Shown in pieces: positions 35,422 through 44,633 of a DNA stretch of 64,000 nt (its first letter is position 1; each line of letters starts with the position of its first letter). Source of the stretch: Desulforamulus reducens MI-1. Lineage in GTDB: Bacteria; Bacillota; Desulfotomaculia; Desulfotomaculales; Desulfotomaculaceae. The notes beneath the pieces are model-generated. The model had not been told where the DNA came from. It saw only the letters and a list, made by a program, of their open reading frames with translations, and searched no databases. Both the position numbers and the translations under genes were made by a program. The DNA lies in assembly GCF_000016165.1 (NCBI RefSeq), contig NC_009253.1, forward strand, positions 1,770,332 through 1,834,331. Reading direction: 5' to 3'.

Positions 35422-37203
35422 CTAATGATGTTCTCCTGAGGGTACTTTATTCGGTAGGCCTTCTGGTTTCCTATAAACGCCACGGGGCACATAGTGGGTA
35501 TGAAGAAGTTTATGTGACTTCTCTCCCAGGGGTTCTCCCAAGAATTCTTCATAAATTGCCTTGATGGCAGGGTTTTCATGGGATTTACGAAGTGGCAAAG
35601 CTTCATCAGCCCTATAGGTGCCGGCAATACGTTTAAGGCGTACTTCTAGGTTCGTAGGAATAGGTTGACCACCGCCGCCAATACAACCACCAGGGCAGCA
35701 CATTATTTCGATAAAGTGATAATCGGCTTCGCCGGCACGGATTTTATCTAAAAGTTTACGGGCATTACCCAGGGTATGAGCAACTGCTACTTTTACATCT
35801 AGGTCTCCAACCTTAAGGGTAGCTTCTTTAATACCTTCCATGCCACGTACTGGGGTTAAGTTAATATTTGGCATGGCTTCCTTGGTAAGTACTTCGTATA
35901 CAGTACGTACAGCTGCTTCCATTACACCGCCGGTAACACCGAAGATAACCGCAGCACCAGTGGATAAGCCCATTGGGGCATCGTAATCGTCATCGGAAAG
36001 ATTATCCCAATCAATGCCAATTTCTCGGAGCATACGTGCAAGTTCGCGGGTGGTAAGAACAATGTCCACATCCTGATAACCACTGTCCCTAAGTTCATCA
36101 CGCTGGGCTTCAAACTTCTTAGCTGTACAAGGCATGATCGATACACTGACGATATTGGCTGGATCAATTGCTTTTTTCTCAGCATAGAAGGACTTAACCA
36201 GTGCTCCAAACATTTGTTGAGGGGACTTACAAGTGGAAAGGTGAGCCAACAGGTCGGGATAATACATTTCAATGTATTTAATCCAACCAGGACTGCAGGA
36301 AGTGATCATCGGCAGTACGCCACCTTCGGTGACCCGCTTAATAAATTCATTACCCTCTTCTAAAATGGTTAAGTCAGCTGCAAAGTCGGTATCCATGACG
36401 CTATCAAAGCCGAGGCGACGTAGAGCTGCAACCAGTTTGCCGGTACTAACAGTGCCTGGTTCCATACCAAATTCTTCAGCAATGGCTACGCGTACTGCGG
36501 GTGCAGTTTGAACAACCACGTGTTTGGTTGAATCATCCAGAGCGCGCCATACTTTACCAGTGTCATCCACTTCAGTGATGGCACCAGTGGGGCAGACTAG
36601 GGTGCACTGACCGCACATGGTGCAGTTTACATCAAACAGACCTTGGTTAAATGGAGGTGCAATGGTGGTTTCAAAGCCACGGTTTACAGCACTGATACAC
36701 TTAACGCCTTGTACCTTTTCGCAAACTGCTACACAACGACGGCACAAAATACACTTCCGAGGGTCACGAACGATGGATGGGGAAGAGTTGTCGATATCGT
36801 CTTTACTATGGCTTTGGGAAGGTCTTATAAAACGAACCTCTTTAAGTCCCATGGCTTCGGAAAGAGCTTGCAGTTCACAATTGTTGTTACGCAGGCAGGT
36901 GTTGCATTCCTGCGGGTGATTAGACTGAATCAGTTCAAGAGTCATTTTGCGGGAAGCTCTAACGGCTGCTGAGTTGGTCTTTACAACCATGCCTTCCGTA
37001 GCTGGGGTAACACAGGCAGCCTGGAGGGCCCGGGCACCTACTACTTCTACCACGCAAATACGACAGGCGCCAATGGCATTAATCTCTTTCATATAGCAAA
37101 GGGTTGGAATATTAATGCCAATTTTTTTCGCAGCATCTAATATCGTTGAACCTTGTTCAACTTCAACTTTTACATTGTCAATGGTTAGTGTTACAGTTGC
37201 CAT
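35422..37203 (-). CDS. hydA: [FeFe] hydrogenase catalytic subunit HydA, copy 1
   Basis: 593 residues. In order: an N-terminal [2Fe-2S] domain (C36, C47, C50, C64), a His-Cys [4Fe-4S] site (H96, C100, C103, C109), two [4Fe-4S] motifs (CILCRRCVAVC, CTMCGQCTLVC) and the H-cluster domain. The H-cluster motifs read TSCSPGW (301-307), MPCTAKKFE (357-365) and EIMCCPGGCIGGGGQP. The first differs from the common TSCCPGW and the third has Cys where Ala is usual. It is the H2-forming or H2-oxidising subunit of a cytoplasmic NAD-linked HydABC complex. The C-terminus is a short His-containing tail. It is last in hydC-hydB-hydA. Confidence 0.93.
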   Translation of the reverse strand: MATVTLTIDNVKVEVEQGSTILDAAKKIGINIPTLCYMKEINAIGACRICVVEVVGARALQAACVTPATEGMVVKTNSAAVRASRKMTLELIQSNHPQECNTCLRNNNCELQALSEAMGLKEVRFIRPSQSHSKDDIDNSSPSIVRDPRKCILCRRCVAVCEKVQGVKCISAVNRGFETTIAPPFNQGLFDVNCTMCGQCTLVCPTGAITEVDDTGKVWRALDDSTKHVVVQTAPAVRVAIAEEFGMEPGTVSTGKLVAALRRLGFDSVMDTDFAADLTILEEGNEFIKRVTEGGVLPMITSCSPGWIKYIEMYYPDLLAHLSTCKSPQQMFGALVKSFYAEKKAIDPANIVSVSIMPCTAKKFEAQRDELRDSGYQDVDIVLTTRELARMLREIGIDWDNLSDDDYDAPMGLSTGAAVIFGVTGGVMEAAVRTVYEVLTKEAMPNINLTPVRGMEGIKEATLKVGDLDVKVAVAHTLGNARKLLDKIRAGEADYHFIEIMCCPGGCIGGGGQPIPTNLEVRLKRIAGTYRADEALPLRKSHENPAIKAIYEEFLGEPLGEKSHKLLHTHYVPRGVYRKPEGLPNKVPSGEHH

Positions 37204-37222
37204 GCCTTTTCCCTCCTATCCT

Positions 37223-38932
37223 CTAGGATTTTAGGCCTTTGCGGGGCATTTTGCAAACGCCAGCCGGGCAGGTTTTATCCTTAATGTGGGCTTCAAATTC
37301 ATCACGGAAATAACGCAAGGTGCTAAGAATGGGATTGGGAGCAGTTTGGCCTAATCCACAAAGGGCAGAGGCCTTGATAGAGTTGGCCAGTTCAACTAAT
37401 AGATCTAAATCCTCTGGCTTGCCTAATCCCTTTGTAATACGCTCGAGTATTTCCAGCATTCTCTTGGTACCAATACGGCAAGGGGTACATTTGCCGCAGG
37501 ATTCATCCTGCGTAAAGCCTAAATAGAATTTAGCTAGGTCTACCATACAGGTACTTTCGTCTACAATGATCATACCGCCTGAACCAACGATAGAACCAAG
37601 GGCTGCTAGGTTTTCATAATCAATAGGAGTATCTAAATAAGCAGCAGGAATACAACCGCCGGATGGACCTCCGGTTTGGGCAGCTTTAAAGGCTTTGCCA
37701 TTTGGTACTCCGCCGCCAATGTCTTCTACCATTTCGCGTAAAGTAAGGCCTAATGGAATTTCTACTAAACCAGTGTTGTTAATCTTACCGGCCAAAGTGA
37801 AAACCTTGGTGCCTTTACTCTTTTCTGTACCCATGGTGGCATACCATTCACCACCGTTAATAATAATGGGGCAGATACTAGCATAGGTTTCAACGTTATT
37901 CAGCAGGGTTGGTTTCTCAAATAAACCGGAGACAGCAGGGAAGGGGGGGCGTGGACGAGGCTCACCACGGCGACCTTCAATAGAGGCTAAGAGGGCAGTT
38001 TCTTCGCCGCACACAAAAGCTCCGGCACCCACACGAATTTCGATATCAAAACTGAAATCTGATTCTAAAATGTTGTTACCCAGCAAGCCCACTTCTCTGG
38101 CACGGGCAAGGGCCTTATTAAAGTGATCAATGGCTTTGGGATACTCTAAACGAATGTAAGCATAACCCTTATTGGCGCCCACTGCATACCCGCCAATGGT
38201 CATAGCTTCAATGACAGAATAGGGATCATCTTCTAATACAGAACGATCCATGAAGGCACCCGGGTCACCCTCGTCACCGTTGCAAACAACATATTTCTGG
38301 TCGGATTTTTGGTCTAGTACAAATTGCCATTTTAAACCAGTGGGAAAACCGCCGCCACCCCGACCACGCAGACCGGATTTTTTCACTTCGTCTACGACCT
38401 GCTGGGGAGTCATTTCCTGCAGAGTCTTAGCCAGTGCTTTAAATCCACCCACTGCAATGTATTCTTCGATAGAAGTTTGGTTGATTAGACCACAGTTACG
38501 GAGTGCATTCCGTTTTTGCTTTTTAAAGAAAGTCATGTCAGATTTGCGGGGTTGTACAGTTCCATCAGCAGTGTGATAGCACAGACGATCCACATACTTG
38601 CCTTCCTTCAGATGAGAAGTAACCAGTTCCTCGGCATCCTCGGGTTGAACACGACAGTAATAATAACCATCTGGGAATACTGTTATTACAGGTCCCATTT
38701 CACAGGTACCCATACAACCTGTAACCACTAATTTAACTGTATCTTGCAAGCCTTGGCTGTCAATTGCCTTTTGCAGAGCTTGCAAAGTATTTTGACAACC
38801 AACTGAATGACATCCGGTACCGCCGCATACTAAAACGTGATATTTGAAATTGTCGGATGGTTCTTCACCCAAACGTAATTTAATACCTTCCTTAGCAGTT
38901 GCTCTTAGCAATTCTAATTCTTTAAAATTCAT
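37223..38932 (-). CDS. hydB: NAD-linked hydrogenase subunit HydB (NuoF-like), copy 1
   Basis: 569 residues. An N-terminal thioredoxin-like [2Fe-2S] domain (VCGGTGCHSVGC, GCMGTCEMGP) precedes the NuoF core: the FMN/NADH loops GLRGRGGGGFPTGLKW, CNGDEGDPGAFMDR and GAGAFVCGEETALL, and a [4Fe-4S] site (ESCGKCTPCR and a later C). It ends at CPAGVCKMPRKGLKS and so lacks the C-terminal two-[4Fe-4S] ferredoxin domain present in copy 2. HydB passes electrons between NAD(H) and HydA. The missing domain matters for whether the complex can bifurcate electrons. Confidence 0.92.
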   Translation of the reverse strand: MNFKELELLRATAKEGIKLRLGEEPSDNFKYHVLVCGGTGCHSVGCQNTLQALQKAIDSQGLQDTVKLVVTGCMGTCEMGPVITVFPDGYYYCRVQPEDAEELVTSHLKEGKYVDRLCYHTADGTVQPRKSDMTFFKKQKRNALRNCGLINQTSIEEYIAVGGFKALAKTLQEMTPQQVVDEVKKSGLRGRGGGGFPTGLKWQFVLDQKSDQKYVVCNGDEGDPGAFMDRSVLEDDPYSVIEAMTIGGYAVGANKGYAYIRLEYPKAIDHFNKALARAREVGLLGNNILESDFSFDIEIRVGAGAFVCGEETALLASIEGRRGEPRPRPPFPAVSGLFEKPTLLNNVETYASICPIIINGGEWYATMGTEKSKGTKVFTLAGKINNTGLVEIPLGLTLREMVEDIGGGVPNGKAFKAAQTGGPSGGCIPAAYLDTPIDYENLAALGSIVGSGGMIIVDESTCMVDLAKFYLGFTQDESCGKCTPCRIGTKRMLEILERITKGLGKPEDLDLLVELANSIKASALCGLGQTAPNPILSTLRYFRDEFEAHIKDKTCPAGVCKMPRKGLKS

Positions 38933-38955
38933 TTATCTTCACCTCCCTGGAGGTA

Positions 38956-39432
38956 TTATTCATATTTGCTTAACACTTCAGTTACTTTTTCTGCAGTCAT
39001 ACGGGGATAAACTTCACCGTTTACTGTCAATACCGGTGCAATACCACAGGCACCCAAACATCTTACTAAATCCAGACTAAAGCGCCGATCTTCCGTGGTA
39101 TTACCTGCTTTAATGCCCATTTCTTTTTCTAACATACTTTGAACTTCAGGTGCTCCTTTTACATAACAAGCTGTTCCCAGACAAAGGTTCACGGAATGTC
39201 TTCCCCTAGGACGAAGGCTAAAGGCAGCATAAAAAGTAGCCACACCGTAAACGTCACTGAGAGGAACACCTAACTCCTCGGCAGTTCTTACTAACAAATC
39301 TTTGGGAAGGTACCCTTGAGATTCTTGAATGGCCGCCATGACCACAATAAGGCCATTGGGATTGCCCTTATATTGAGCAAAAAGCGCATCCAACTTCGAC
39401 TGATTACAGTTGCATGTGCACTCAGTACCCAT
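38956..39432 (-). CDS. hydC: Hydrogenase subunit HydC (NuoE-like), copy 1
   Basis: 158 residues starting MGTECTCNCNQSKLDAL. The start is chosen because AAAGGAGG lies seven bases upstream; an in-frame ATG at 39471 lacks one. The NuoE-type thioredoxin-like [2Fe-2S] site is CLGTACYVKG with CLGACG. The N-terminal CTCNC is an extra cysteine group. HydC is the small electron-transfer subunit of HydABC. First gene of the operon; the promoter must lie in the AT-rich region to its right. Confidence 0.9.
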   Translation of the reverse strand: MGTECTCNCNQSKLDALFAQYKGNPNGLIVVMAAIQESQGYLPKDLLVRTAEELGVPLSDVYGVATFYAAFSLRPRGRHSVNLCLGTACYVKGAPEVQSMLEKEMGIKAGNTTEDRRFSLDLVRCLGACGIAPVLTVNGEVYPRMTAEKVTEVLSKYE

Positions 39433-39522
39433 ATGGTTTCCTCCTTTCGTCGGAAGCAAATATTTTGACATTACGTATTCTGCTTCTTGTTTTTTAATCT
39501 GAAATTAGAACTAGCGAAACTA

Positions 39523-39560
39523 AAGGTAGTAAAAATTCTGTTTTTATAATTTACTACCTT
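39523..39560. promoter_or_regulatory. Inverted repeat upstream of hydC1
   Basis: The perfect 11-bp arms AAGGTAGTAAA and TTTACTACCTT enclose 16 AT-rich bases. It lies about 90-130 bases upstream of the hydC1 start. It could be an operator or a terminator for the small gene to the right: on the minus strand the hairpin is followed by TAGTTTCGC, a poor T run, so an operator is a little more likely. Confidence 0.4.
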
Positions 39561-39739
39561 CACCAAACCCCAAACCTATCTAAATAATATCCTCTTTATG
39601 CAGCTACCACCTTCTTTCAATGGTATATTTGCCCTTAATCATAAATTGAGTATATTTTTAAGTAATAAATAATTATGCTTTAAAGGGTTGTGGTAAAACC
39701 TTTTCGTAAAACACTAGTTGCCACTTGAAAACTATTTGT

Positions 39740-39943
39740 TTAAGTTATACAAACCAGTTGTCCATAATGGTCAAAGTGAGGGGTATACTCCATCTGTTTC
39801 TCTTTTGACATATAAATGAATTGATCGTAAGCGTCGACATAGGTTTCAAACTTTGGTGCATTAAAACTACATATAGTGGTGATGGAGTATTTGGCAATGG
39901 TTGTAATTGTCATGTGCCCGTTGATCAGTTGTTGAGATACCAA
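39740..39943 (-). CDS. Small protein of unknown function (TTG start)
   Basis: 67 residues, MVSQQLINGHMTITTIAKYS onward, ending in HFDHYGQLVCIT. A TTG start at 39943 is supported by GGAGGTG at seven-base spacing. I do not recognise the family. The protein is soluble, mildly acidic, with two Cys and no clear motif. It lies between the two hydrogenase operons on the same strand, with its own space on both sides. A small regulator or accessory factor is possible, but nothing in the sequence proves it. Confidence 0.5.
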   Translation of the reverse strand: MVSQQLINGHMTITTIAKYSITTICSFNAPKFETYVDAYDQFIYMSKEKQMEYTPHFDHYGQLVCIT

Positions 39944-40175
39944 CTGTCACACCTCCATTCCCTAAAAATATTCTATACATTTCCAAATGTTAAAACTGTC
40001 TGAAATATGACAAAATTAAATATTTAGTTAAATAAGGTATACTAATTTAAACATTATAAATATTCAAACAATTTTAACTATGTTCATTCTACTCTAGATT
40101 GTTCGTAAGCGTCAAGTAGTTTTATAAGATTTTAAACGACAAATTAACTATCTGAATTACTTGCACTAAATTAAA

Positions 40176-40201
40176 AAACAGGTGCAAACAAGCACCTGTT
40201 T
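40176..40201 (-). terminator. Terminator of the hyd2 operon
   Basis: Stem AAACAGGTGC/GCACCTGTTT (40176-40185 and 40192-40201) with a six-base loop. On the minus strand TTTTTTAATTT follows, a clear T run, ten bases past the hydA2 stop. Confidence 0.88.
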
Positions 40202-40210
40202 ATAACATTT

Positions 40211-42190
40211 CTATTTAGAGCAGCAACCACAACTACAACCGCACTTTTTTTGAATGGATTCTAAAGCATTTTCTGGAGTGACGTGTAGGATTTCATCATT
40301 AACCTTAACGGATACACCGTTGCCACAGTTTTCTAGACAGAAAACACCTTTGACTTTAACTGGTAAGTTAACTAGCTTTTCTATTAAACTAATGGAACCT
40401 TTTTTCATGCAACCTTCGCCAATACATACGGTTATTTCTGGACCATTACCATCTTTGATTACAATTTCATTACCGGCAACACGTCTTTTGGGATTATAGT
40501 GGGTGTGCAAATCATGGTGGGTATCATGGTTGCAGCAACCACCCCAATATTTTTCAAAAATTTTATTTAGATCTTCATTATCCTGTGCTTTATGAAGCTC
40601 TAGTTTTGCATCAATACCATAAATTTCACTGGCCCTGGCTTTGCGGTGTTCGTTATCATTTTGGAAGGGCTGGCCGCCGCCTCCTACACAGCCACCGGGA
40701 CAAGCCATAACTTCTACTGCCTGAACATCTAATTCACCAGACTGGATCTTTTGAATTAAAGCTTCTGTGGCAGACAGTCCATTTACCACAGCCAGATTTA
40801 GCTTATTGTCACCTACATTTATGCTGGCAATTTTAGTATCTTCCATACCACGGGTGAATTCTACGTCAACTCGGCCTTCTGCATTGAGAAGTTTCCCGGC
40901 AACGTAACGAATGACAGATTCCATTACCCCACCAGTGGTACCAAACAATACTCCAGAACCGGTAGCTTGTTGCATCGGTTGGTCAAATTCCGATTCTTCT
41001 AGTGTATTGAAAATAATGCCAGCTTCTTTAATCATCCGGGCAGCTTCAACAGTTGTTAATACTGCGTCTACATCATAGGCGCCTTCGGTGGTAAACTCCG
41101 GACGTTTTGCTTCATATTTTTTAGCGGTACAGGGCATCACCGATACCACAAACATATCTTGTGGGGCAATCCCCAGTTCCTTGGCGTACTTTTTCTTTAA
41201 TACAGCACCAAACATTTGTTGTGGTGACCGGCAACTCGATAAATTGCTAAGCAGTTCAGGATGGAATTCCTCCGCATATTTTACCCAACCGGGGCAACAG
41301 GAGGTAAAGAGGGGAAGATTCTCTCCCTTTACAAGCCTGCTTAAAAATTCATTGGACTCTTCGATGGTTGTCATATCGGCTGTGAATACTGTGTCGAAGA
41401 CTTTGTCAAAACCTATTTTACGCAGAGCTGTTACGACTTTTTTAGTTACATCAACGGAACCCAGGCCAAATTCTTCTCCGAGGGCTGCTCTGGGAGCCGG
41501 GGCTATCTGGCAAACAACGGTCTTTTTAGGATCACGAATGGCCGCCCAAATTTCTTGTATAGAAGAGGAGTTGGATGTAAGGGCTCCTGTAGGACAAACC
41601 GCGATGCACTGACCGCAGTTAATACAAGCAGATTCAGACAAAGGCTGATCCATAGCGGCAACAATATCAGTACGAGAACCACGGTTTTTGAAATCCCATA
41701 CACCAATGCCTTGTTTTTCTTTACATACCCGTACACATAAACCGCATAGGATACACTTGTTGGGATCCCGAACAATAGACAGGCTTGAAGTATCCAATGG
41801 AGCCATTGTTGTACGATTTGGATAGCGCAAACGTTTAATACCATAGTCATTGGCATACTTTTGAAGTTTGCAAGCCCCGCTGGAGTCACAGGTTGTACAC
41901 TCACGGTCGTGATTTGCCAAAAGGAGTTCCAGTACCATTTTGCGTACTCTGTTAACTTTTTCTGAATTGGTATAAACCACCATACCATCTGTGGGAGCGG
42001 TAGAACAGGAAGCCTGAACGCCCATTCTCTCAATTTCTACCACACACAAACGACAAGCACCCGCAATGGTTAGTTCAGGATGATAGCAGAGGGTAGGGAT
42101 ATCAATACCTACTTTTCGTGCAACAGCCAGAATATTCTTTTCATCGGTAAAATCTATAATTTGACCATTAATGGTAATTTTTCCACTCAT
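40211..42190 (-). CDS. hydA: [FeFe] hydrogenase catalytic subunit HydA, copy 2, with C-terminal [2Fe-2S] domain
   Basis: 659 residues. The same modular order as copy 1: [2Fe-2S] (C35, C46, C49, C62), His-Cys site (H94, C98, C101, C107), two [4Fe-4S] motifs and the H-cluster domain. The H-cluster motifs are TSCCPGW (296-302), MPCTAKKYE and EVMACPGGCVGGGGQP, all canonical. An extra C-terminal thioredoxin-like [2Fe-2S] domain follows (about 575-650; VCIGEGCMKKGS and CLENCGNG). The protein ends in CGCSCGCCSK. The extension makes it like larger HydA proteins from NAD(P)-linked complexes. It is last in hydC-hydB-hydA. Confidence 0.93.
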   Translation of the reverse strand: MSGKITINGQIIDFTDEKNILAVARKVGIDIPTLCYHPELTIAGACRLCVVEIERMGVQASCSTAPTDGMVVYTNSEKVNRVRKMVLELLLANHDRECTTCDSSGACKLQKYANDYGIKRLRYPNRTTMAPLDTSSLSIVRDPNKCILCGLCVRVCKEKQGIGVWDFKNRGSRTDIVAAMDQPLSESACINCGQCIAVCPTGALTSNSSSIQEIWAAIRDPKKTVVCQIAPAPRAALGEEFGLGSVDVTKKVVTALRKIGFDKVFDTVFTADMTTIEESNEFLSRLVKGENLPLFTSCCPGWVKYAEEFHPELLSNLSSCRSPQQMFGAVLKKKYAKELGIAPQDMFVVSVMPCTAKKYEAKRPEFTTEGAYDVDAVLTTVEAARMIKEAGIIFNTLEESEFDQPMQQATGSGVLFGTTGGVMESVIRYVAGKLLNAEGRVDVEFTRGMEDTKIASINVGDNKLNLAVVNGLSATEALIQKIQSGELDVQAVEVMACPGGCVGGGGQPFQNDNEHRKARASEIYGIDAKLELHKAQDNEDLNKIFEKYWGGCCNHDTHHDLHTHYNPKRRVAGNEIVIKDGNGPEITVCIGEGCMKKGSISLIEKLVNLPVKVKGVFCLENCGNGVSVKVNDEILHVTPENALESIQKKCGCSCGCCSK

Positions 42191-42218
42191 TACGTCACAC
42201 CCTTTCTCAGATAACCAG

Positions 42219-44102
42219 CTACCTGATCTCTATAGAGCCAAACTTACATTTTTCCATACAAGCACCGCACTTCAAGCAGAGATCTACATTAATGACATGG
42301 GGTTGCTTCTTTTCTCCGGTGATGGCACCGGCGGGACATACTCTGGAACATACAGTACAACCCTTGCATTTTTCAGGATTAATGTAGTATTCCTTTAAGG
42401 CTTGACAGGCACCTGCAGGACATTTTTTGTCACGTACGTGCGCAATATATTCGTCACGGAAGTAACGGAGAGTGGTCAGAACCGGGTTCGGTGCAGTTTT
42501 TCCTAGTCCGCATAAAGACCCGTCCTTAACGTTTTGTGCCAATTCTTCCAAAAGATCAAGATCTGCTTCAGTTCCTTTTCCCTCAGTTATCTTGGTTAAA
42601 AGGGCCAGTAATTGTTTGGTTCCCTCGCGGCAGGGGACACATTTGCCGCAGGATTCGTTTTGCACGAAGCCCATAAAGAACTTGGCGGTTTCGACCATGC
42701 AGGTGTCATCACCCATAACAACCAAGCCACCGGAACCAATCATGGCGCCCACTTTCATTAATTCATCATAATCTAGGGGCAAATCTAATTTATCTTCTGT
42801 TAGACAACCACCGGAGGGGCCACCAATTTGAACAGATTTATATTTTTTTCCATCCCTGAGACCACCACCAATGTCAAATACCACTTCACGCAGGGTAACG
42901 CCCATGGGCACTTCTACTAGACCCGTATTTTGCACCTGACCAGCCAGGGCAAAGGTTTTGGTTCCAGAGCTGCCGGCAGTACCATATTTTTTGAACTCGC
43001 CAGCTCCATTGTTGATAATGTAGCGTAGGTTTGCCAAGGTTTCTACGTTGTTAATAATGGTGGGACATCCCCATAAACCTTTAACAGCCGGGAAGGGAGG
43101 ACGTGGACGAGGCATACCGCGTTCACCTTCAATGGAGGCGATAAGAGCAGTTTCCTCACCGCATACAAAGGCTCCGGCACCTTCTTTGATATTAATTTTG
43201 AAATTAAAATCACTGCCTAAAATATTGTTGCCCAATAATCCATGTGCTTCGGCGTCTGCAATAGCCTTACGCATGCGTTTAATTGCCAGGGGATATTCGG
43301 CTCTAGCATAGATATAACCCTCATTAGCCCCTATGGCGTATCCAGCAATCATCATGCCCTCTAATACGGAGTGTGGGTTGCCCTCCATTACAGAACGATC
43401 CATGAAGGCGCCCGGATCACCCTCATCTCCGTTACAAATGATATATTTCTTGGGTCCAGGTTGCGAAGCAGCAAAGGACCATTTGCGACCAGTGGGGAAT
43501 CCACCGCCGCCCCGACCCCTTAAACCGGAATCGTTAACTTCCTTAATAACTTCTTCTGGGTTCATTTCCTGTAGTATCTTGCTGATGGCCCGATAGCCGC
43601 GGTGCGCAATATAATCATAGATATCATCGGGATCAATACGGCCACAATAACGTAAAGTCACGCGTTCTTGGCGTTTATAGAAAGGGTTTTCATCCTGTGT
43701 TTTAATTTTTTCACCGGTATTAGGATCCTCATATAATAAACGTTCCACAATACCGTTATTTAGAACGGTTGTATTAACGATTTCTTCCGCATCTTCTTCT
43801 TTTACCTTGCAGTAAAGTAGTCCAGATGGTTCAAAACGAACCAGAGGTCCCATCTGACAAAAACCGTGACAACCACTTATGTTTACAGCTATCCCTTCGT
43901 GACTTACTTCTTCTACTAGCTCAACACTGGTTAGAAGTCCCTTTTCTTCAATCATTCTTTTTAATGCTGCGTATACCTTTAAAGAGCCGTTGGCCACACA
44001 TCCTGTACCAGCACAGACTAAGATGCGCATCTTTTCTTGATCAAGGGCAGCCTTTACCTTCTGTCTAAGTTGTTTTAGATCATCATGACTTTTTATTAGC
44101 AT
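42219..44102 (-). CDS. hydB: NAD-linked hydrogenase subunit HydB (NuoF-like), copy 2, with C-terminal ferredoxin domain
   Basis: 627 residues. The N-terminal [2Fe-2S] domain (VCAGTGCVANGS, CHGFCQMGP), the NuoF core with FMN/NADH loops (RGRGGGGFPTG, CNGDEGDPGAF, GAGAFVCGEETAL) and the [4Fe-4S] site ESCGKCVPCREG are all intact. The C-terminal domain holds two more [4Fe-4S] motifs, CKGCTVCSRVCP and CLKCGACMEKC, matching the HydB of known electron-bifurcating hydrogenases. It connects NAD(H), the flavin and HydA. It starts 12 bases after hydC2, behind GGGGGGA. Confidence 0.93.
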   Translation of the reverse strand: MLIKSHDDLKQLRQKVKAALDQEKMRILVCAGTGCVANGSLKVYAALKRMIEEKGLLTSVELVEEVSHEGIAVNISGCHGFCQMGPLVRFEPSGLLYCKVKEEDAEEIVNTTVLNNGIVERLLYEDPNTGEKIKTQDENPFYKRQERVTLRYCGRIDPDDIYDYIAHRGYRAISKILQEMNPEEVIKEVNDSGLRGRGGGGFPTGRKWSFAASQPGPKKYIICNGDEGDPGAFMDRSVMEGNPHSVLEGMMIAGYAIGANEGYIYARAEYPLAIKRMRKAIADAEAHGLLGNNILGSDFNFKINIKEGAGAFVCGEETALIASIEGERGMPRPRPPFPAVKGLWGCPTIINNVETLANLRYIINNGAGEFKKYGTAGSSGTKTFALAGQVQNTGLVEVPMGVTLREVVFDIGGGLRDGKKYKSVQIGGPSGGCLTEDKLDLPLDYDELMKVGAMIGSGGLVVMGDDTCMVETAKFFMGFVQNESCGKCVPCREGTKQLLALLTKITEGKGTEADLDLLEELAQNVKDGSLCGLGKTAPNPVLTTLRYFRDEYIAHVRDKKCPAGACQALKEYYINPEKCKGCTVCSRVCPAGAITGEKKQPHVINVDLCLKCGACMEKCKFGSIEIR

Positions 44103-44114
44103 CTATAGTCCCCC

Positions 44115-44606
44115 CTAATTTTCACTGGCAGCAGGTGCCAATTTTCTTACTATTTCTAAGATCCCATCCGGGGTCATTTGACCATGAACTTCCTCATCGG
44201 CAACCACAACTGGAGCTAGTCCGCAAGCTCCTAAACAGGAGACTGTTTCTAAAGTAAACATTAAATCATCCGTGGTTGGTTTTTCTGTGTTAATGCCAAG
44301 TTCCTTTCGTAACGCCATCATAATGGGCTCTGACCCACGCACGTGACATGCAGTTCCATCACAAACACGGATAACGTACTTGCCCTTTGGGATTAGAGAA
44401 AACTGAGCATAGAAGGTTGCTACTCCCAGTACGGTGGCTGGGGAGATTCCCATTGATGTAGCTATGTAGGTTAAAACTTCCTTCGGCAAATAACCGTAGT
44501 CTGATTGCACTTCTTGTAATATTCCAATCAAATGAGAAACCTTTCCCTCGTGTGAATCAATTATCTTTTGAACATTTAGGAATTTTATATCTCTATTTTC
44601 CATCAT
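44115..44606 (-). CDS. hydC: Hydrogenase subunit HydC (NuoE-like), copy 2
   Basis: 163 residues from ATG-ATG behind AAAGGGGGG; an earlier in-frame start at 44633 lacks an SD. The NuoE-type [2Fe-2S] site is CDGTACHVRGS with CLGACGLAP. It lacks the N-terminal CTCNC group of copy 1. It is the small electron-transfer subunit and first gene of the second operon. The promoter presumably lies in the AT-rich gap to its right. Confidence 0.9.
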   Translation of the reverse strand: MMENRDIKFLNVQKIIDSHEGKVSHLIGILQEVQSDYGYLPKEVLTYIATSMGISPATVLGVATFYAQFSLIPKGKYVIRVCDGTACHVRGSEPIMMALRKELGINTEKPTTDDLMFTLETVSCLGACGLAPVVVADEEVHGQMTPDGILEIVRKLAPAASEN

Positions 44607-44633
44607 AAACCCCCCTTTGGTGTTAAAAACCAT

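Larger units (their letters stand above)
39433..40175. other. Intergenic region between the two hyd operons
   Basis: AT-rich stretch of about 740 bases holding one small gene (39740-39943, minus) and an 11-bp perfect inverted repeat AAGGTAGTAAA/TTTACTACCTT (39523-39533 and 39550-39560) upstream of hydC1. A possible promoter for the small gene, TATAGAAT, lies on the minus strand near 39970. Nothing else is evident. Confidence 0.5.
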
